From Candidatus Gastranaerophilales bacterium (lineage in GTDB: Bacteria; Cyanobacteriota; Vampirovibrionia; Gastranaerophilales; Gastranaerophilaceae): DNA of 64,000 nt. The position numbers and the translations under genes were made by a program. Under the pieces are notes generated by a model, which was given only the letters and a program-made list of their open reading frames with translations, searched no databases and was not told the origin of the DNA. This document shows positions 1 to 8,764 of this stretch, in pieces. How positions within the stretch are numbered: position 1 is the stretch's first letter; each line of letters starts with the position of its first letter. The stretch spans positions 112,025-176,024 of the forward strand of contig CALVAN010000002.1 of assembly GCA_944325555.1 (NCBI GenBank), read 5' to 3'.

Positions 1-1086
1 CTCGATATTGCAAAATTAAAAGGAGATGTAAAAGAGCGTTCTTTGCAGTTGCATGAACTTGCAGGCGGCGTTATAGAAACCGAACTTACCGAACAAAAAC
101 GACCCAAACCGGTTGCAGTAGTTTCTGACGGAACGGCTGTTTTGGGATACGGCAATATAGGCGCATTGGCTGCAATACCTGTTATGGAAGGAAAAGCTGC
201 GCTGCATGCGGAAATGTCTGATATTGATGCAATGAGTTTTTGCATAAAAACACAGGACAAGCAAGAACTTATAAAAATAGTTGAGATGTTTGAGGATTCC
301 TTCAGCTCAATACATCTTGAAGATATTGCCGCTCCTGAGTGTTTTGATATAGAAAATACTTTGTCTGACACTCTTAAAATACCTGTTTTGCACGATGACC
401 AGCACTGTACTGCAATTATTGTACTTGCGGGTATTTTAAATTCACTTGCGCTTGTCGGGAAAAAACTCGAAGATACAAAAACTGTTATCACAGGGGCAGG
501 TGCAGCAGGAACAGCTATTGCAAAACTTCTTTTACATGCAGGAGCAAAAAATATCATACTTTACGATATCAACGGTGTTGTCTACAAAGGAAGAGAAGCA
601 AACGATAAGTATCTGGAAGAACTTGCTCAAATGACCAACCCTAATGATGAAAGGGGAACATTGGACGACATAATTAAAAATGCGGATATTTTTATAGGTG
701 TTTCAAAAGGCGGATTGCTGACCAAAGATATGGTTGCAAAAATGGAATACCGTCCGATTATTTTTGCACTTGCAAATCCTGAACCGGAAATTGTGCCGGC
801 TGACGCAAAAGAAGCAGGAGCTTATATCATAGCAACAGGCAGAAGTGACTATCCTAACCAGATAAACAATCTGTTGGTATTTCCGGGGTTGTTCAAAGGA
901 CTTTTAGACGGAAATATAAAAAAAGTAACCGATGACATAAAACTTGAATGTGCAATTATGATAGCTTCAATGGTTGACGAAGAAGAACTGTCTGTTGACT
1001 TTATTATACCAGACGGATTAAACAGATTGCTGCCAATACAAATGGCGCAGGCAATAGTTAATAAATTCGGTCATAAAAATAATTAA
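1..1086 (+). CDS. Malic enzyme (oxidative decarboxylating malate dehydrogenase), 5' truncated by window edge
   Basis: The frame is open from base 1, so the true start lies outside the window and 361 codons are visible. The motif SDGTAVLGYGNIG, followed by MEGKA, and the stretch ECFDIE...PVLHDDQHCTA are typical of the malic enzyme N-terminal and catalytic region. GAGAAGTAIAKLL is the Rossmann dinucleotide-binding loop, and FALANPEPEI plus GRSDYPNQINN are classic C-terminal malic enzyme motifs. The family converts malate to pyruvate and CO2 with reduction of NAD(P)+ in the cytosol. Cofactor preference cannot be judged here. The gene ends directly against the converging gene at 1087, with no terminator visible between them. 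Confidence 0.93.
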   Translation, partial: LDIAKLKGDVKERSLQLHELAGGVIETELTEQKRPKPVAVVSDGTAVLGYGNIGALAAIPVMEGKAALHAEMSDIDAMSFCIKTQDKQELIKIVEMFEDSFSSIHLEDIAAPECFDIENTLSDTLKIPVLHDDQHCTAIIVLAGILNSLALVGKKLEDTKTVITGAGAAGTAIAKLLLHAGAKNIILYDINGVVYKGREANDKYLEELAQMTNPNDERGTLDDIIKNADIFIGVSKGGLLTKDMVAKMEYRPIIFALANPEPEIVPADAKEAGAYIIATGRSDYPNQINNLLVFPGLFKGLLDGNIKKVTDDIKLECAIMIASMVDEEELSVDFIIPDGLNRLLPIQMAQAIVNKFGHKNN

Positions 1087-1617
1087 CTAGGACTTGATTT
1101 TTGCCCAGAGATTTTTAAAGAAATTGCCAACCGATGTTGCAGCGGATTTTAAGGCATTACCGATACTTTGATACCACGGCGTTCCGCCGCCCGATGCTGC
1201 ACCGCCTTTTAATGCTTTGATGCCGGCGCCGAGTTTGTAAAGTCCAAATGCTGTTAAACCTGCAACAAGCAATCCTGCAGCTATTTTTTGCCAGTTGCTG
1301 TGGTGCGGCTGTTTAACATAATCATTTATCTGATTTTGAGACGGAACTCCCTCGGGAGTATGTGTTTTTTCCTGTGCAACGGTTTGATAAACATCATTGC
1401 GTGGCAACGGAGCCGGAGCAGGAGCTGCCGGCAGCGGATCGGGTAAGATTCTTCCCGGTACTGACGGCGGCCAGCCTCTTTGTGCCACATAATTTTGTAA
1501 ATAAGGTGACGGCTGATCCGTAATATACCCCACAACATCGTCCGCAACAACACCATGCGTTGTCAAAAGGTCGAAACAGTTGGGGTAAATAGGTGCTCCG
1601 TAATGAATTGGCTGCAT
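1087..1617 (-). CDS. Hypothetical proline/alanine-rich protein with one C-terminal membrane segment
   Basis: A protein of 176 residues that I do not recognise. The N-terminal half contains a Pro/Ala-rich stretch (about residues 60-75). A hydrophobic segment IAAGLLVAGLTAFGLYKLG lies near residues 112-130, and the Gly/Ser/Lys-rich tail could be amphipathic. No signal peptide is present. Only a weak GAG lies upstream of the ATG. Its stop abuts the malic enzyme stop (convergent, no gap). The combination of no signal peptide, an internal hydrophobic helix and a low-complexity linker resembles lineage-specific surface or exported proteins, but this is inference. Confidence 0.7.
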   Translation of the reverse strand: MQPIHYGAPIYPNCFDLLTTHGVVADDVVGYITDQPSPYLQNYVAQRGWPPSVPGRILPDPLPAAPAPAPLPRNDVYQTVAQEKTHTPEGVPSQNQINDYVKQPHHSNWQKIAAGLLVAGLTAFGLYKLGAGIKALKGGAASGGGTPWYQSIGNALKSAATSVGNFFKNLWAKIKS

Positions 1618-1825
1618 AATAGTAATCTCACACTTGTTAACACTAATTTAATGAACGGATTTTTATAACTTCACATTCCTTCCGTTTCACATGCTATATA
1701 AGTATTCTCACAAGTTGAAATTGACTTTTTTTAGACCTTCGTGTTACAAAACTTAATTTTTTTATAATACTAAACCTAAGTGTATTTATAACAGACGCAT
1801 TGCAAAAAATTAGAACCTCAATCAA
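1618..1825. other. AT-rich intergenic region 3' of dnaA
   Basis: About 208 bases between the 3' end of dnaA and the start of the proline-rich gene on the same strand. I see AT-rich sequence likely to hold the promoter of the downstream gene, but no convincing hexamer pair, no strong hairpin and no cluster of canonical DnaA boxes (TTATNCACA). Confidence 0.4.
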
Positions 1826-3208
1826 TCATGAATTCAGACGTTTTTCTATTGTTTCTATGCTGTGAGAAAGAGAATTGTTTGTTTTCAATTCATCTTTTAC
1901 TTTGTCATAGGAATACAAAATTGTTGTATGTTTTTTATCAAAAAAGTCACCGATTGCTGGCAGACTTTGTTTGGTCAATTCACGGCACAGGTATATTGCC
2001 ACCTGCCTTGCCTCTGCAATTTTGGCACTTCGGCTTGAGCCTTTTATATCTTTTGATGACACATTGTAATATGCTGCAACCTCATCTACTATACCGTCAA
2101 AAGAAAACACATTCTCTTTTTCTTCGTAATTGATGATTTTTTTTACGTTGTCTATGGTTAACGGAGTTTCGTTAATACTTGCGTAAGCCGTAACACGGTT
2201 GAAGGCACCCTCAAGCTCTCTTATATTGCTTGAATATACAGTTGCCAGAAATTCTATGATATTATTCGGCACCTCAATATTAGAATCTTTGGCAAGATTA
2301 GACAGAATAGCCATTCTTGTTTCAATATCCGGCGGCTGGATATCCGCCATCAATCCCCATTCAAAACGGCTTATCAGCCTGTCGGAGAGCGAGGGGATTT
2401 CTTTAGGTGTTCTGTCGGAAGTTAAAACAATTTGCTTGCCGGCACCATGGAGTGTGTTAAAGGTGTTAAAAACCTCTTCTTCCGTTCTTGTTTTACCCGC
2501 AATAAGCTGAATATCATCAATCAATAGCACATCAACTTCTCTGTACTTTTTGCGGAATTTGTTCATATTTTTGGTTTTTTCATCGCCTCTTGCCAGAGCG
2601 TTTACAACATCGTTAACAAATTCTTCCGCCGTAATAAAAAGCACCTTTAAATCAGGGCGATTTTTGATGATATAATGACCTATTGCCTGCATTATGTGAG
2701 TTTTGCCAAGTCCGGGCCCGCCGTATATATAGAGGGGATTGTACTTTTCCCCCGGTTTTTGAGCAACTGTTTGTGCGGTAACATAAGCAAGTTTGTTGTT
2801 TGAACCCACTACAAAATTTTCGAATTTGTATTTTAAATTCAAATTTGAAGATTGCATCTGTGTCAGGCTGTCATACTTTGGTTTTTGCGGCTGTTCCTGG
2901 GTCTGTGCGGCAGCGGCACGGGCTTTGGATTTTTTTTCTATCTTTTTTTGCAGTTCTTCGTCAAAGATTATTTTTATTTCCAATTCTTTGTTAAGAACTG
3001 TTTTTACTGCTTCCGATATTTGATTGTAGTGGTTGCCCCTCAACAAATTTACGGCAAAAGCCTGCCCCGTGTGAACAACAAAACAGTTGTCATCGTAATA
3101 CTGAGGCTCAAGAGGAAGAATCCATGTTGAAAAAGTAGATTCGGAGATTTGTTTCTCCAAAACATTCAATACTGCATTCCATACTTCAATAATATTTTCC
3201 TGACTCAT
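1826..3208 (-). CDS. dnaA: Chromosomal replication initiator protein DnaA
   Basis: A protein of 460 residues with the full DnaA architecture. Domain I is at about 1-85, followed by a short Ala/Gln/Lys-rich linker (about 90-112). The AAA+ domain III runs from about 125 to 340, with Walker A GGPGLGKT at 163-170, Walker B LLIDDIQ at 228-234 and the SRFEWGL box near 280. The DNA-binding domain IV spans about 365-460. DnaA binds DnaA boxes at oriC and melts the duplex to start replication. The signature loop of domain IV is unusual: it reads FFDKKHTTI where most bacteria have FGGRDHTTV, one residue shorter and without the Arg-Asp pair. A STAS-like gene lies 39 bases upstream on the same strand. 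I see no origin next to it. Confidence 0.98.
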   Translation of the reverse strand: MSQENIIEVWNAVLNVLEKQISESTFSTWILPLEPQYYDDNCFVVHTGQAFAVNLLRGNHYNQISEAVKTVLNKELEIKIIFDEELQKKIEKKSKARAAAAQTQEQPQKPKYDSLTQMQSSNLNLKYKFENFVVGSNNKLAYVTAQTVAQKPGEKYNPLYIYGGPGLGKTHIMQAIGHYIIKNRPDLKVLFITAEEFVNDVVNALARGDEKTKNMNKFRKKYREVDVLLIDDIQLIAGKTRTEEEVFNTFNTLHGAGKQIVLTSDRTPKEIPSLSDRLISRFEWGLMADIQPPDIETRMAILSNLAKDSNIEVPNNIIEFLATVYSSNIRELEGAFNRVTAYASINETPLTIDNVKKIINYEEKENVFSFDGIVDEVAAYYNVSSKDIKGSSRSAKIAEARQVAIYLCRELTKQSLPAIGDFFDKKHTTILYSYDKVKDELKTNNSLSHSIETIEKRLNS

Positions 3209-3247
3209 ATATTTAATTTTACATCAAAATAATATGAAGTCTTAAAA

Positions 3248-3607
3248 TTAATGGCAAAGTCTTAAGTTTCTTAACGGTATTTCACCAAAATCAGCATAAT
3301 TTCTTTTTGCTTGTTTTATTTCAATTTCTACGTTATCAAGTTTAAGAAGTTCAATCTGGTCCTTGATTTTTCTGTCTTTAACAAACCATCTTATTCTGCC
3401 TTTGCAGTATTTTGCAAAATGATAAGTTGATGCTAATACGCAGACTTTAAGTGCGTCTATTACGTTTAACCCTGAAATATCAATACTTAAAAACGGACAC
3501 TCATTGCGGGAAATATAATCTTTTGCTTCATTAATCGCTTCAAATACATTGGAATTATAGTTACCAACTTTTAAAAACGCTTCTTGTCCGTACAAAGATT
3601 CAGTCAT
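3248..3607 (-). CDS. Small STAS-like protein upstream of dnaA
   Basis: A protein of 119 residues without membrane segments. Residues 39-60 (LSIDISGLNVIDALKVCVLA) fit the STAS/anti-sigma-factor-antagonist pattern of beta strand, Asp-x-Ser, and Ile-Asp before a helix. At the place where SpoIIAA-type proteins carry the phosphorylated Ser (Asp-Ser-Ser-Gly), this protein has Asp51-Ala52-Leu53-Lys54, so it would not be switched by serine phosphorylation. It lies 39 bases upstream of dnaA on the same strand, so co-transcription is likely. The family assignment rests on pattern recognition only, and the function is unknown. Confidence 0.6.
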   Translation of the reverse strand: MTESLYGQEAFLKVGNYNSNVFEAINEAKDYISRNECPFLSIDISGLNVIDALKVCVLASTYHFAKYCKGRIRWFVKDRKIKDQIELLKLDNVEIEIKQAKRNYADFGEIPLRNLRLCH

Positions 3608-3701
3608 AAGTTAATTTATCCGTATATTCTCTGTGTAAAAATAACGCTCACAGTTAAAATAACGGGCAAATTTTTCAAAAGTTGAATATTGAAATTAAAA
3701 A

Positions 3702-3716
3702 CTACACCTTTTGTAG
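3702..3716 (-). terminator. Possible weak terminator downstream of the glycine-rich membrane protein gene
   Basis: On the minus strand, arms CTACA and TGTAG enclose a 5-base loop and are followed by TTTTTAATTT. The stem is short, so the call is weak, but it sits 40 bases past the stop of the minus-strand gene at 3757. Confidence 0.35.
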
Positions 3717-3756
3717 GATAAGTTCGATACAAAAAACAATTATGCTCCCAAAATTA

Positions 3757-4473
3757 TCACCACTGTATTATGACAGCGCCGGAATGTCCGTTTTGAGCTT
3801 TCGCACTCGTTTTAGAAGTTCGTTTGTCATATTGTCCGCCGAGCCCGTATTTTGCACTTTTAGAAATATCATACAGATAGTAATATTTTTCGGGAATATG
3901 ATATTCGTCCTGCTTTTGCTCACTGCCTAAGGGAGTCATTCTGGTTGATTTAAAACCGCCTTCAGCAACAATTTTTAGTGCATCAATAGTTGTTGATTCT
4001 CCGTCTTTTGCATCTATAAAATTATTACTCTCATCAACATACGTGCCTGAGCCGCCTTTACCTACTTTTATAACAATAACCGGCTCGGTTATCTGTCTGT
4101 GTTTTGAGATAATTTCTCCATTCTTTCCGCTTTCAAAAGGAGTTGCTCCGCCACCGCCGCCCGATGCAAAAATAAAGAACCCGGCATTCACCTTAGGACG
4201 GGAAAATATGCAGCTGTTGCCCGTTACCGTGCGGATAAGTTTTTCTTCTTTATCGTTAATTTTATACAACCTTCCGACATGTTCGCCTTGAGAATTTAAA
4301 GTACAGACAAACCTGCCCCGTGTATATTTTTTAGCAAAATCAATTGCCTTTGCGGAAATATAGGGCTTAAAAACAACAAATATAAGCTGGATTAATACAA
4401 AAATGCTCAAGAAAATTGCCAATACAATTTTTATTACCCAAAATTTTGGCTTTTCTTTTTCTGTTTCTTGCAT
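3757..4473 (-). CDS. Membrane-anchored glycine-rich protein
   Basis: A protein of 238 residues. A cytoplasmic Lys/Glu N-terminus is followed by one membrane helix at about 12-35. The rest is predicted extracytoplasmic. A cluster ASGGGGGA lies near residue 103, repeated short Gly-rich turns (KVGKGGSG, YGLGGQY) follow, and the C-terminus GHSGAVIIQW resembles the end of glycine-rich beta domains found in surface and pilin-like proteins. There is no peptidase or prepilin motif. A surface role is likely, but I cannot assign a function. The gene is divergent from the ppiC gene. Confidence 0.65.
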   Translation of the reverse strand: MQETEKEKPKFWVIKIVLAIFLSIFVLIQLIFVVFKPYISAKAIDFAKKYTRGRFVCTLNSQGEHVGRLYKINDKEEKLIRTVTGNSCIFSRPKVNAGFFIFASGGGGGATPFESGKNGEIISKHRQITEPVIVIKVGKGGSGTYVDESNNFIDAKDGESTTIDALKIVAEGGFKSTRMTPLGSEQKQDEYHIPEKYYYLYDISKSAKYGLGGQYDKRTSKTSAKAQNGHSGAVIIQW

Positions 4474-4582
4474 ATTATCCCTGACACGAATTATAAGTTA
4501 TTCTATTATTTTTTACCGGTAATTGCAAGTAACCGTACAATGCTGATATAATTATCACGTTAACAAAAATAAGGAAAAAATT

Positions 4583-4864
4583 ATGACAGAAGTAAGAGCA
4601 AGCCACCTGCTTGTAAAAACTGAAGAAGAAGCAAAACAGCTGAGAGAAGAAATCTTAAACGGCAAAAAATTTGAAGATGTTGCAGCAGAAGTATCCCTTT
4701 GCCCATCGGGTGCAAATGGCGGCGATTTGGGGTTTTTCGGTAAAGGCGTAATGGTTAAAGAGTTTGAAGATGCTGCTTTTTCTATGAATGTCGGCGATTT
4801 ATCGGAACCTATCCAAACACAATTCGGCTGGCATTTGCTTTATTTAACCGATAAGAAGGACTAA
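4583..4864 (+). CDS. Parvulin-type peptidyl-prolyl cis-trans isomerase (PpiC-like)
   Basis: A single-domain parvulin of 93 residues. The hallmarks are VRASHLLVKTEEEA at the N-terminus, GGDLGFFGKGVMVKEFEDAAF in the middle and TQFGWHLLYL at the end. It catalyses cis-trans isomerisation of peptidyl-prolyl bonds. Having no signal peptide, this copy is cytosolic, like E. coli PpiC. AAGGAA lies upstream of the ATG. The next gene starts one base after the stop, so it heads an operon with the M24 peptidase. Confidence 0.93.
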   Translation: MTEVRASHLLVKTEEEAKQLREEILNGKKFEDVAAEVSLCPSGANGGDLGFFGKGVMVKEFEDAAFSMNVGDLSEPIQTQFGWHLLYLTDKKD

Positions 4865-4865
4865 A

Positions 4866-6521
4866 ATGATAAAAAAATTAAGGGAGTTTTTACAAAAAGA
4901 AAATCTGGACGCACTGTTAATAAATACAACAGATGAATTTCTTGTGGAATATAATGAGCTTTCCAACTGTGCAAGATACTATGTAACTGGATTTTCTGGT
5001 TCAACCGGTGATGTGTTGCTTACCGGCAACAATGTGTTTCAGTTTGTTGACGGTAGATATCACGAGCAGGCAGATAAGGAATGCGACCTAAAAATGGTTA
5101 CGGTTGTAAAATTGCAGCTTGGTCAAACTTTTTTAGGTGAACTTGTCGAAAAAATTGCCTCGGGCAGCACAATCGGGATTGTATCAAAAAAAATCTCCCT
5201 TAATTTTTATAAAAATTTAAAAACAAAATTGTCCAAAAAACATTGTAAAATCAAGGCTCTTGACTTTGACCCCGTAGAACTTTTTCACAAGCTTGAATCA
5301 AGCAAAGGAGAAAAGCCCGTTGAACAAATCAGCCTTGATATTGCCGGTGTAAGCGCAGATGAAAAATTCAAAAAGCTTTCACGAAAATTAAAACAAAATG
5401 AAGCCCTTGTGGACACAAACCTTGAAAACATTGCTTATCTGACAAATTGCAGACAATACAAAACTCCTTATTCTTCAACCTTTAAAGCAAAAATGGTTTT
5501 GAACAAAGACGGAGCAGTTATTTTCAGTGACGAAAACTTTGATACAAAGATAGGTGAATATTTTAAAATTTGCCCTTTAAAAGAGTTTGATAAAGCGTTT
5601 AAAAAGGTCAAAAGCGTTATTTTTAACCCTTCCACCATAAATTATTACGATTTTACACTGATAAAAAACAAGTCCAAAGAAGCTCAAAAAGATTACATAA
5701 AAGAGATGAAGGCAATAAAAAATGATGCAGAAATTGCTCATTTTAAAAAGAATTACAAACGAACGGATAATGTTGTAAATCACGCACAAGATTGTGTTAA
5801 CAAGATTAATAATCTTACTGAAAAAGCTCTGGCGCACGAAGTTGAAAAAGAGTTTTTAAATCAGGGTGCTAAACAGCTTAGTTTTAAGACCATTCTTGCG
5901 GCGGGAAAAAATTCTTCGGTTATACATTATTCCCACCCGAGTAATAAGGTTGAAATTAAAGACGGAGATTTCGTTCTTCTGGATTGCGGCGGACACTTTG
6001 AGGGCGGATATTCTACAGATATTACACGAACCTTTGTAAAGGGCACCCCGTCCGATATGCAAAAAAAAGTCTACACTACAGTTTTAAAAATGTTTTTAAA
6101 CGCATATCATTACCCCGTAACAAACAGAACAACTGGTTTTACATTAGATGCGGTTGCCAGAAAAATCCACAGACAGTCAGGCTTAAAGGATTTTAATTTC
6201 AACCACGGGTTGGGGCACGGTGTGGGAATAAACGTACACGAAAACCCGCCGACAATTTCCTGCGGAGCAATGGGCAAAAGAGTATTGAAAAAAAATATGG
6301 TTTTCACTATAGAACCGGGGCTTTACAAAGCAGGGTTTGGCGGGGTAAGGTTAGAAAATTCTGTTTATTTAGCAGAAACAAACGGAAAATTAAAAATAAA
6401 ATCTTTATCTTACGTGCCTTTTCAAGAAGATGCAATTGATTTTGCACTTTTAACGAAACAAGAAAAAATTTGGCTGAAACAATGGAATAACAACACTATG
6501 TCGGGAGGCAAAAATGATTAA
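4866..6521 (+). CDS. M24-family metallopeptidase (Xaa-Pro aminopeptidase type)
   Basis: A protein of 551 residues with creatinase-type N-terminal domains (to about residue 290) and a pita-bread catalytic domain. The five expected metal ligands are all visible: Asp373 and Asp385 (DCGGHFEGGYSTDITRTF), His451 (HGLGHGVGINVHE), Glu483 (TIEPGLY) and Glu497 (VRLENSVY). It should release N-terminal residues next to proline, with two divalent metals, in the cytosol. It is translationally linked to ppiC (1-base gap) and overlaps the next gene by 8 bases. Substrate range (Xaa-Pro or other) is not fixed by the motifs. Confidence 0.93.
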   Translation: MIKKLREFLQKENLDALLINTTDEFLVEYNELSNCARYYVTGFSGSTGDVLLTGNNVFQFVDGRYHEQADKECDLKMVTVVKLQLGQTFLGELVEKIASGSTIGIVSKKISLNFYKNLKTKLSKKHCKIKALDFDPVELFHKLESSKGEKPVEQISLDIAGVSADEKFKKLSRKLKQNEALVDTNLENIAYLTNCRQYKTPYSSTFKAKMVLNKDGAVIFSDENFDTKIGEYFKICPLKEFDKAFKKVKSVIFNPSTINYYDFTLIKNKSKEAQKDYIKEMKAIKNDAEIAHFKKNYKRTDNVVNHAQDCVNKINNLTEKALAHEVEKEFLNQGAKQLSFKTILAAGKNSSVIHYSHPSNKVEIKDGDFVLLDCGGHFEGGYSTDITRTFVKGTPSDMQKKVYTTVLKMFLNAYHYPVTNRTTGFTLDAVARKIHRQSGLKDFNFNHGLGHGVGINVHENPPTISCGAMGKRVLKKNMVFTIEPGLYKAGFGGVRLENSVYLAETNGKLKIKSLSYVPFQEDAIDFALLTKQEKIWLKQWNNNTMSGGKND

Positions 6522-6912
6522 ACTCGATTTAACAAGACAAAAGGCTATGGTTCAATCAACAGCAATGTCAAAAACACAAAAGGCAATAAAAAATCATCTG
6601 CTAAACAGAATAAAATCTTCACCGTATAACGAAACCCAGCATTTATCCATCACTATTAAAGACCACCCCTTTGAAAGATTTTTTACAAGATTTTTTGATA
6701 TTACCGAAGAAGTCGTAAACGCTGATTTAAAAGCGGATTTTACCCGTGCGTATATGGAAAACGGTCAATTGAAAGCAAAAAAATATCAATTTAGCGACAC
6801 TTTCAAAGCAAATCAGCTGACTGAATTAAAGGAAGGGAATCACCATTCTTTTGATAAAAATTCCTTTATATACAAACTTGCCGAAAAAATAAATAAAGCG
6901 ATTGAGGAATAA
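6514..6912 (+). CDS. Hypothetical basic cytosolic protein
   Basis: A protein of 132 residues with no signal peptide or membrane segment, rich in Lys, Asn and Phe. The start ATG lies inside the last codons of the M24 gene (8-base overlap) behind GGGAGG, a strong ribosome binding site. The stop is one base before the ATG of the TrmH-type methyltransferase. I do not recognise a domain. The tight position in the operon shows it is a real gene. Confidence 0.7.
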   Translation: MIKLDLTRQKAMVQSTAMSKTQKAIKNHLLNRIKSSPYNETQHLSITIKDHPFERFFTRFFDITEEVVNADLKADFTRAYMENGQLKAKKYQFSDTFKANQLTELKEGNHHSFDKNSFIYKLAEKINKAIEE

Positions 6913-6913
6913 A

Positions 6914-7675
6914 ATGCAAGAACGGGATGTTATAACAAGCACTGCTAACTCAAAAATCAAGGAAACTGCAAAGCTGCAACAAAAAAAATATAGAAACGAA
7001 TCAGGGTTATTTCTTCTTGAAGGCTACAAACCCATTGAAGAAGCTTTTTTTTCAAATGTAGACATACAAAACGTCTACACCACGGAGAAACATCTGCCTC
7101 GTTTTGATTTTATAAAAGATAAAATTACGCTTGTTACACCTTCTGTTCTTGAAAAAATCTCAACTACGGACAGTATGCCCGAAGCCGTCGCTGTTGCCAA
7201 ACAGCGTAGTTACGATATTAAAGACATAAAAAATCCCAAAAGGCTTGTTTTAATAGAAAATATCAAAGATGCTGGAAATCTTGGTACATTAATTCGTTGT
7301 GCGTGTGCATTTTCTATGGATGCAATTCTGTTGTGCGGAGATACCGTGGATATCTACAATCCAAAAGTTATACGCTCGACAGTCGGCGCCATTTTTAAAA
7401 TCCCGATAATAAAAACTTCGCTGAAAGAAGCCAAAACAGTTTTTTCAACTTCAACTTTTATTGCGAGCGTTGTCAACCATAAAGAAACCGTTAATCCTGA
7501 AACAATTGATTATAAAAAACCGTTTGTGCTTATGCTTGGATCCGAGGCGGAGGGTTTGACAAAAGAAGCCGTCGATATTGCGGATATAAAAACAACAATA
7601 CCTATAAGCGTCAAAACGGAATCCCTAAATTTGAGTATGGCGGGAACTATTTTGCTTTACATAAGCTCAAAATAA
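6914..7675 (+). CDS. TrmH/SpoU-family RNA 2'-O-ribose methyltransferase
   Basis: A protein of 254 residues from the ATG at 6914. An in-frame TTG at 6902 lies inside the previous gene and is less likely. The N-terminal part (STANSKIKETAKLQQKKYR, FLLEGYKPIEEA) is the L30e-like substrate-binding domain typical of rRNA methyltransferases. The SPOUT knot motifs are present: motif 1 NIKDAGNLGTLIRCA, motif 2 NPKVIRSTVGAIFKIP and motif 3 LMLGSEAEGL...VKTESLNLSMAGTILLY. It transfers methyl from SAM to a ribose 2'-OH, probably in 23S rRNA. The target nucleotide is unknown. Confidence 0.92.
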   Translation: MQERDVITSTANSKIKETAKLQQKKYRNESGLFLLEGYKPIEEAFFSNVDIQNVYTTEKHLPRFDFIKDKITLVTPSVLEKISTTDSMPEAVAVAKQRSYDIKDIKNPKRLVLIENIKDAGNLGTLIRCACAFSMDAILLCGDTVDIYNPKVIRSTVGAIFKIPIIKTSLKEAKTVFSTSTFIASVVNHKETVNPETIDYKKPFVLMLGSEAEGLTKEAVDIADIKTTIPISVKTESLNLSMAGTILLYISSK

Positions 7676-7719
7676 ATTTACCTTTAATATTCTTATGATT
7701 TTTGCTAAAATAATAAGCT

Positions 7720-7965
7720 ATGAGATTAGATAAATTTTTGAAAGTATCAAGACTTATTAAACGCCGCACCGTTGCAAATGATGTATCCGATCAGGGACGT
7801 GTGCTTGTTAATAATACTCCGGCAAAGCCGTCCAAGCAGCTTAAAGAAGGGGATATTATTACAATAGTACACTTTAATAAAAGTGTAAGCGTCAAAATAG
7901 TTAAAATTCCGACGGGGAATGTTTCCGTTCAGGAAGCTTCCACTCTGTATGAAAATGTCGAATAG
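7720..7965 (+). CDS. S4-domain RNA-binding protein, RqcP-like
   Basis: An 81-residue protein made almost entirely of an S4 domain: MRLDKFLKVSRLIKRRTVAN at the start, then GRVLVNN and KPSKQLKEGDII. Size and motifs match the RqcP/Hsp15 group, which binds 50S-tRNA complexes and supports alanine tailing in ribosome-associated quality control (known for Bacillus RqcP). It follows the rRNA methyltransferase gene by 44 bases, which agrees with a ribosome-linked role. No rqcH is visible in this window. Confidence 0.85.
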   Translation: MRLDKFLKVSRLIKRRTVANDVSDQGRVLVNNTPAKPSKQLKEGDIITIVHFNKSVSVKIVKIPTGNVSVQEASTLYENVE

Positions 7966-8026
7966 TCTTGCAATTATTTTCACAAATATTTACAATAATA
8001 TTTATAAATTATAGGAGAGGTTTACA

Positions 8027-8719
8027 ATGAAAAAATATATAGCATACTGCTTATTATTTGCAGGACTTTTAGCAGGCATTAGTTCTTCTGCTTTTGCTGC
8101 AGATACAAATAAAAGAATGCATGGCGATGTGCAGGCTGTAAGACTTCCGGCAGGCACAACAATGAAACTTGAGCTGCTGGACACTGTTTCTTCCAAAATA
8201 GATGATATGGGCGATGAGTTTTCCGCAATGCTTAAAGAAGACAAAATTGTTGACGGTCAAATTGCGCTGCCCGCAGGTTCCGTTATCAGAGGGACAATAA
8301 ACAAAATTACTCCTGCAAAAAGACTTTCCAGAAGTGCTGTTGTCTACTTTAGTTTTGACCATGTAGTAACACCAAACGGTAAACAGGTACCTATAACAGC
8401 AGGTCTTTACGGCTACAGCGAACTTACACTGGACGGCGGTGTATATTCAGGCGGAAACTACGGTTATGCAATTCAGGAAAACTGGCAGCAGACAAAAAAT
8501 ATTGTAGGCAAAGCCATTGACTGGGGTAAAGGTACCGGTGAAAATATGCAATACGTATGTGTACCTATCGGTGCAATAGGCGGCAGTATCGGCGGTATAT
8601 TCTATTATGTAGGTGCTGATATTGTTGATTTGTTCAAAAAAGGCAACGAAGTTACACTTAATCAGGGCGCAAACATCAATATCCTGTTAACGCAGCCTCT
8701 TGATATACCCTTGCACTAA
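8027..8719 (+). CDS. Secreted/periplasmic beta-rich hypothetical protein
   Basis: A protein of 230 residues with a clear signal peptide (KKY start, hydrophobic core, cleavage likely after AFA near residue 24). The ribosome binding site is AGGAGAGG. After the signal come patterns such as LPAGTTMKLELLDTVSSK, ALPAGSVIRGTI and VTPNGKQVPITA, which resemble the beta modules of VirB10/TrbI-like and related envelope proteins. A glycine-rich hydrophobic stretch (GAIGGSIGGIFYYVGADIV) near residue 183 may be membrane-associated. The function is unknown. An envelope location is well supported. Confidence 0.75.
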   Translation: MKKYIAYCLLFAGLLAGISSSAFAADTNKRMHGDVQAVRLPAGTTMKLELLDTVSSKIDDMGDEFSAMLKEDKIVDGQIALPAGSVIRGTINKITPAKRLSRSAVVYFSFDHVVTPNGKQVPITAGLYGYSELTLDGGVYSGGNYGYAIQENWQQTKNIVGKAIDWGKGTGENMQYVCVPIGAIGGSIGGIFYYVGADIVDLFKKGNEVTLNQGANINILLTQPLDIPLH

Positions 8720-8764
8720 TTTTTAGCTGCCTTAAACACTTTTAATGATTGGAGATGAAAATTT

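Noticed and set aside
1618..3247. An origin of replication beside dnaA.
   Set aside because: No cluster of DnaA boxes and no AT-rich repeat array was seen in the two short gaps flanking dnaA; the gene sits in an ordinary operon context.
6902..6913. TTG at 6902 as the start of the methyltransferase gene.
   Set aside because: It lies inside the preceding gene. The ATG at 6914 directly after the stop of that gene is a better start.
7747..7983. Minus-strand ORF opposite the S4-domain gene.
   Set aside because: Shadow frame of a conserved gene; it has no domain and lies antisense to a clear S4 motif.
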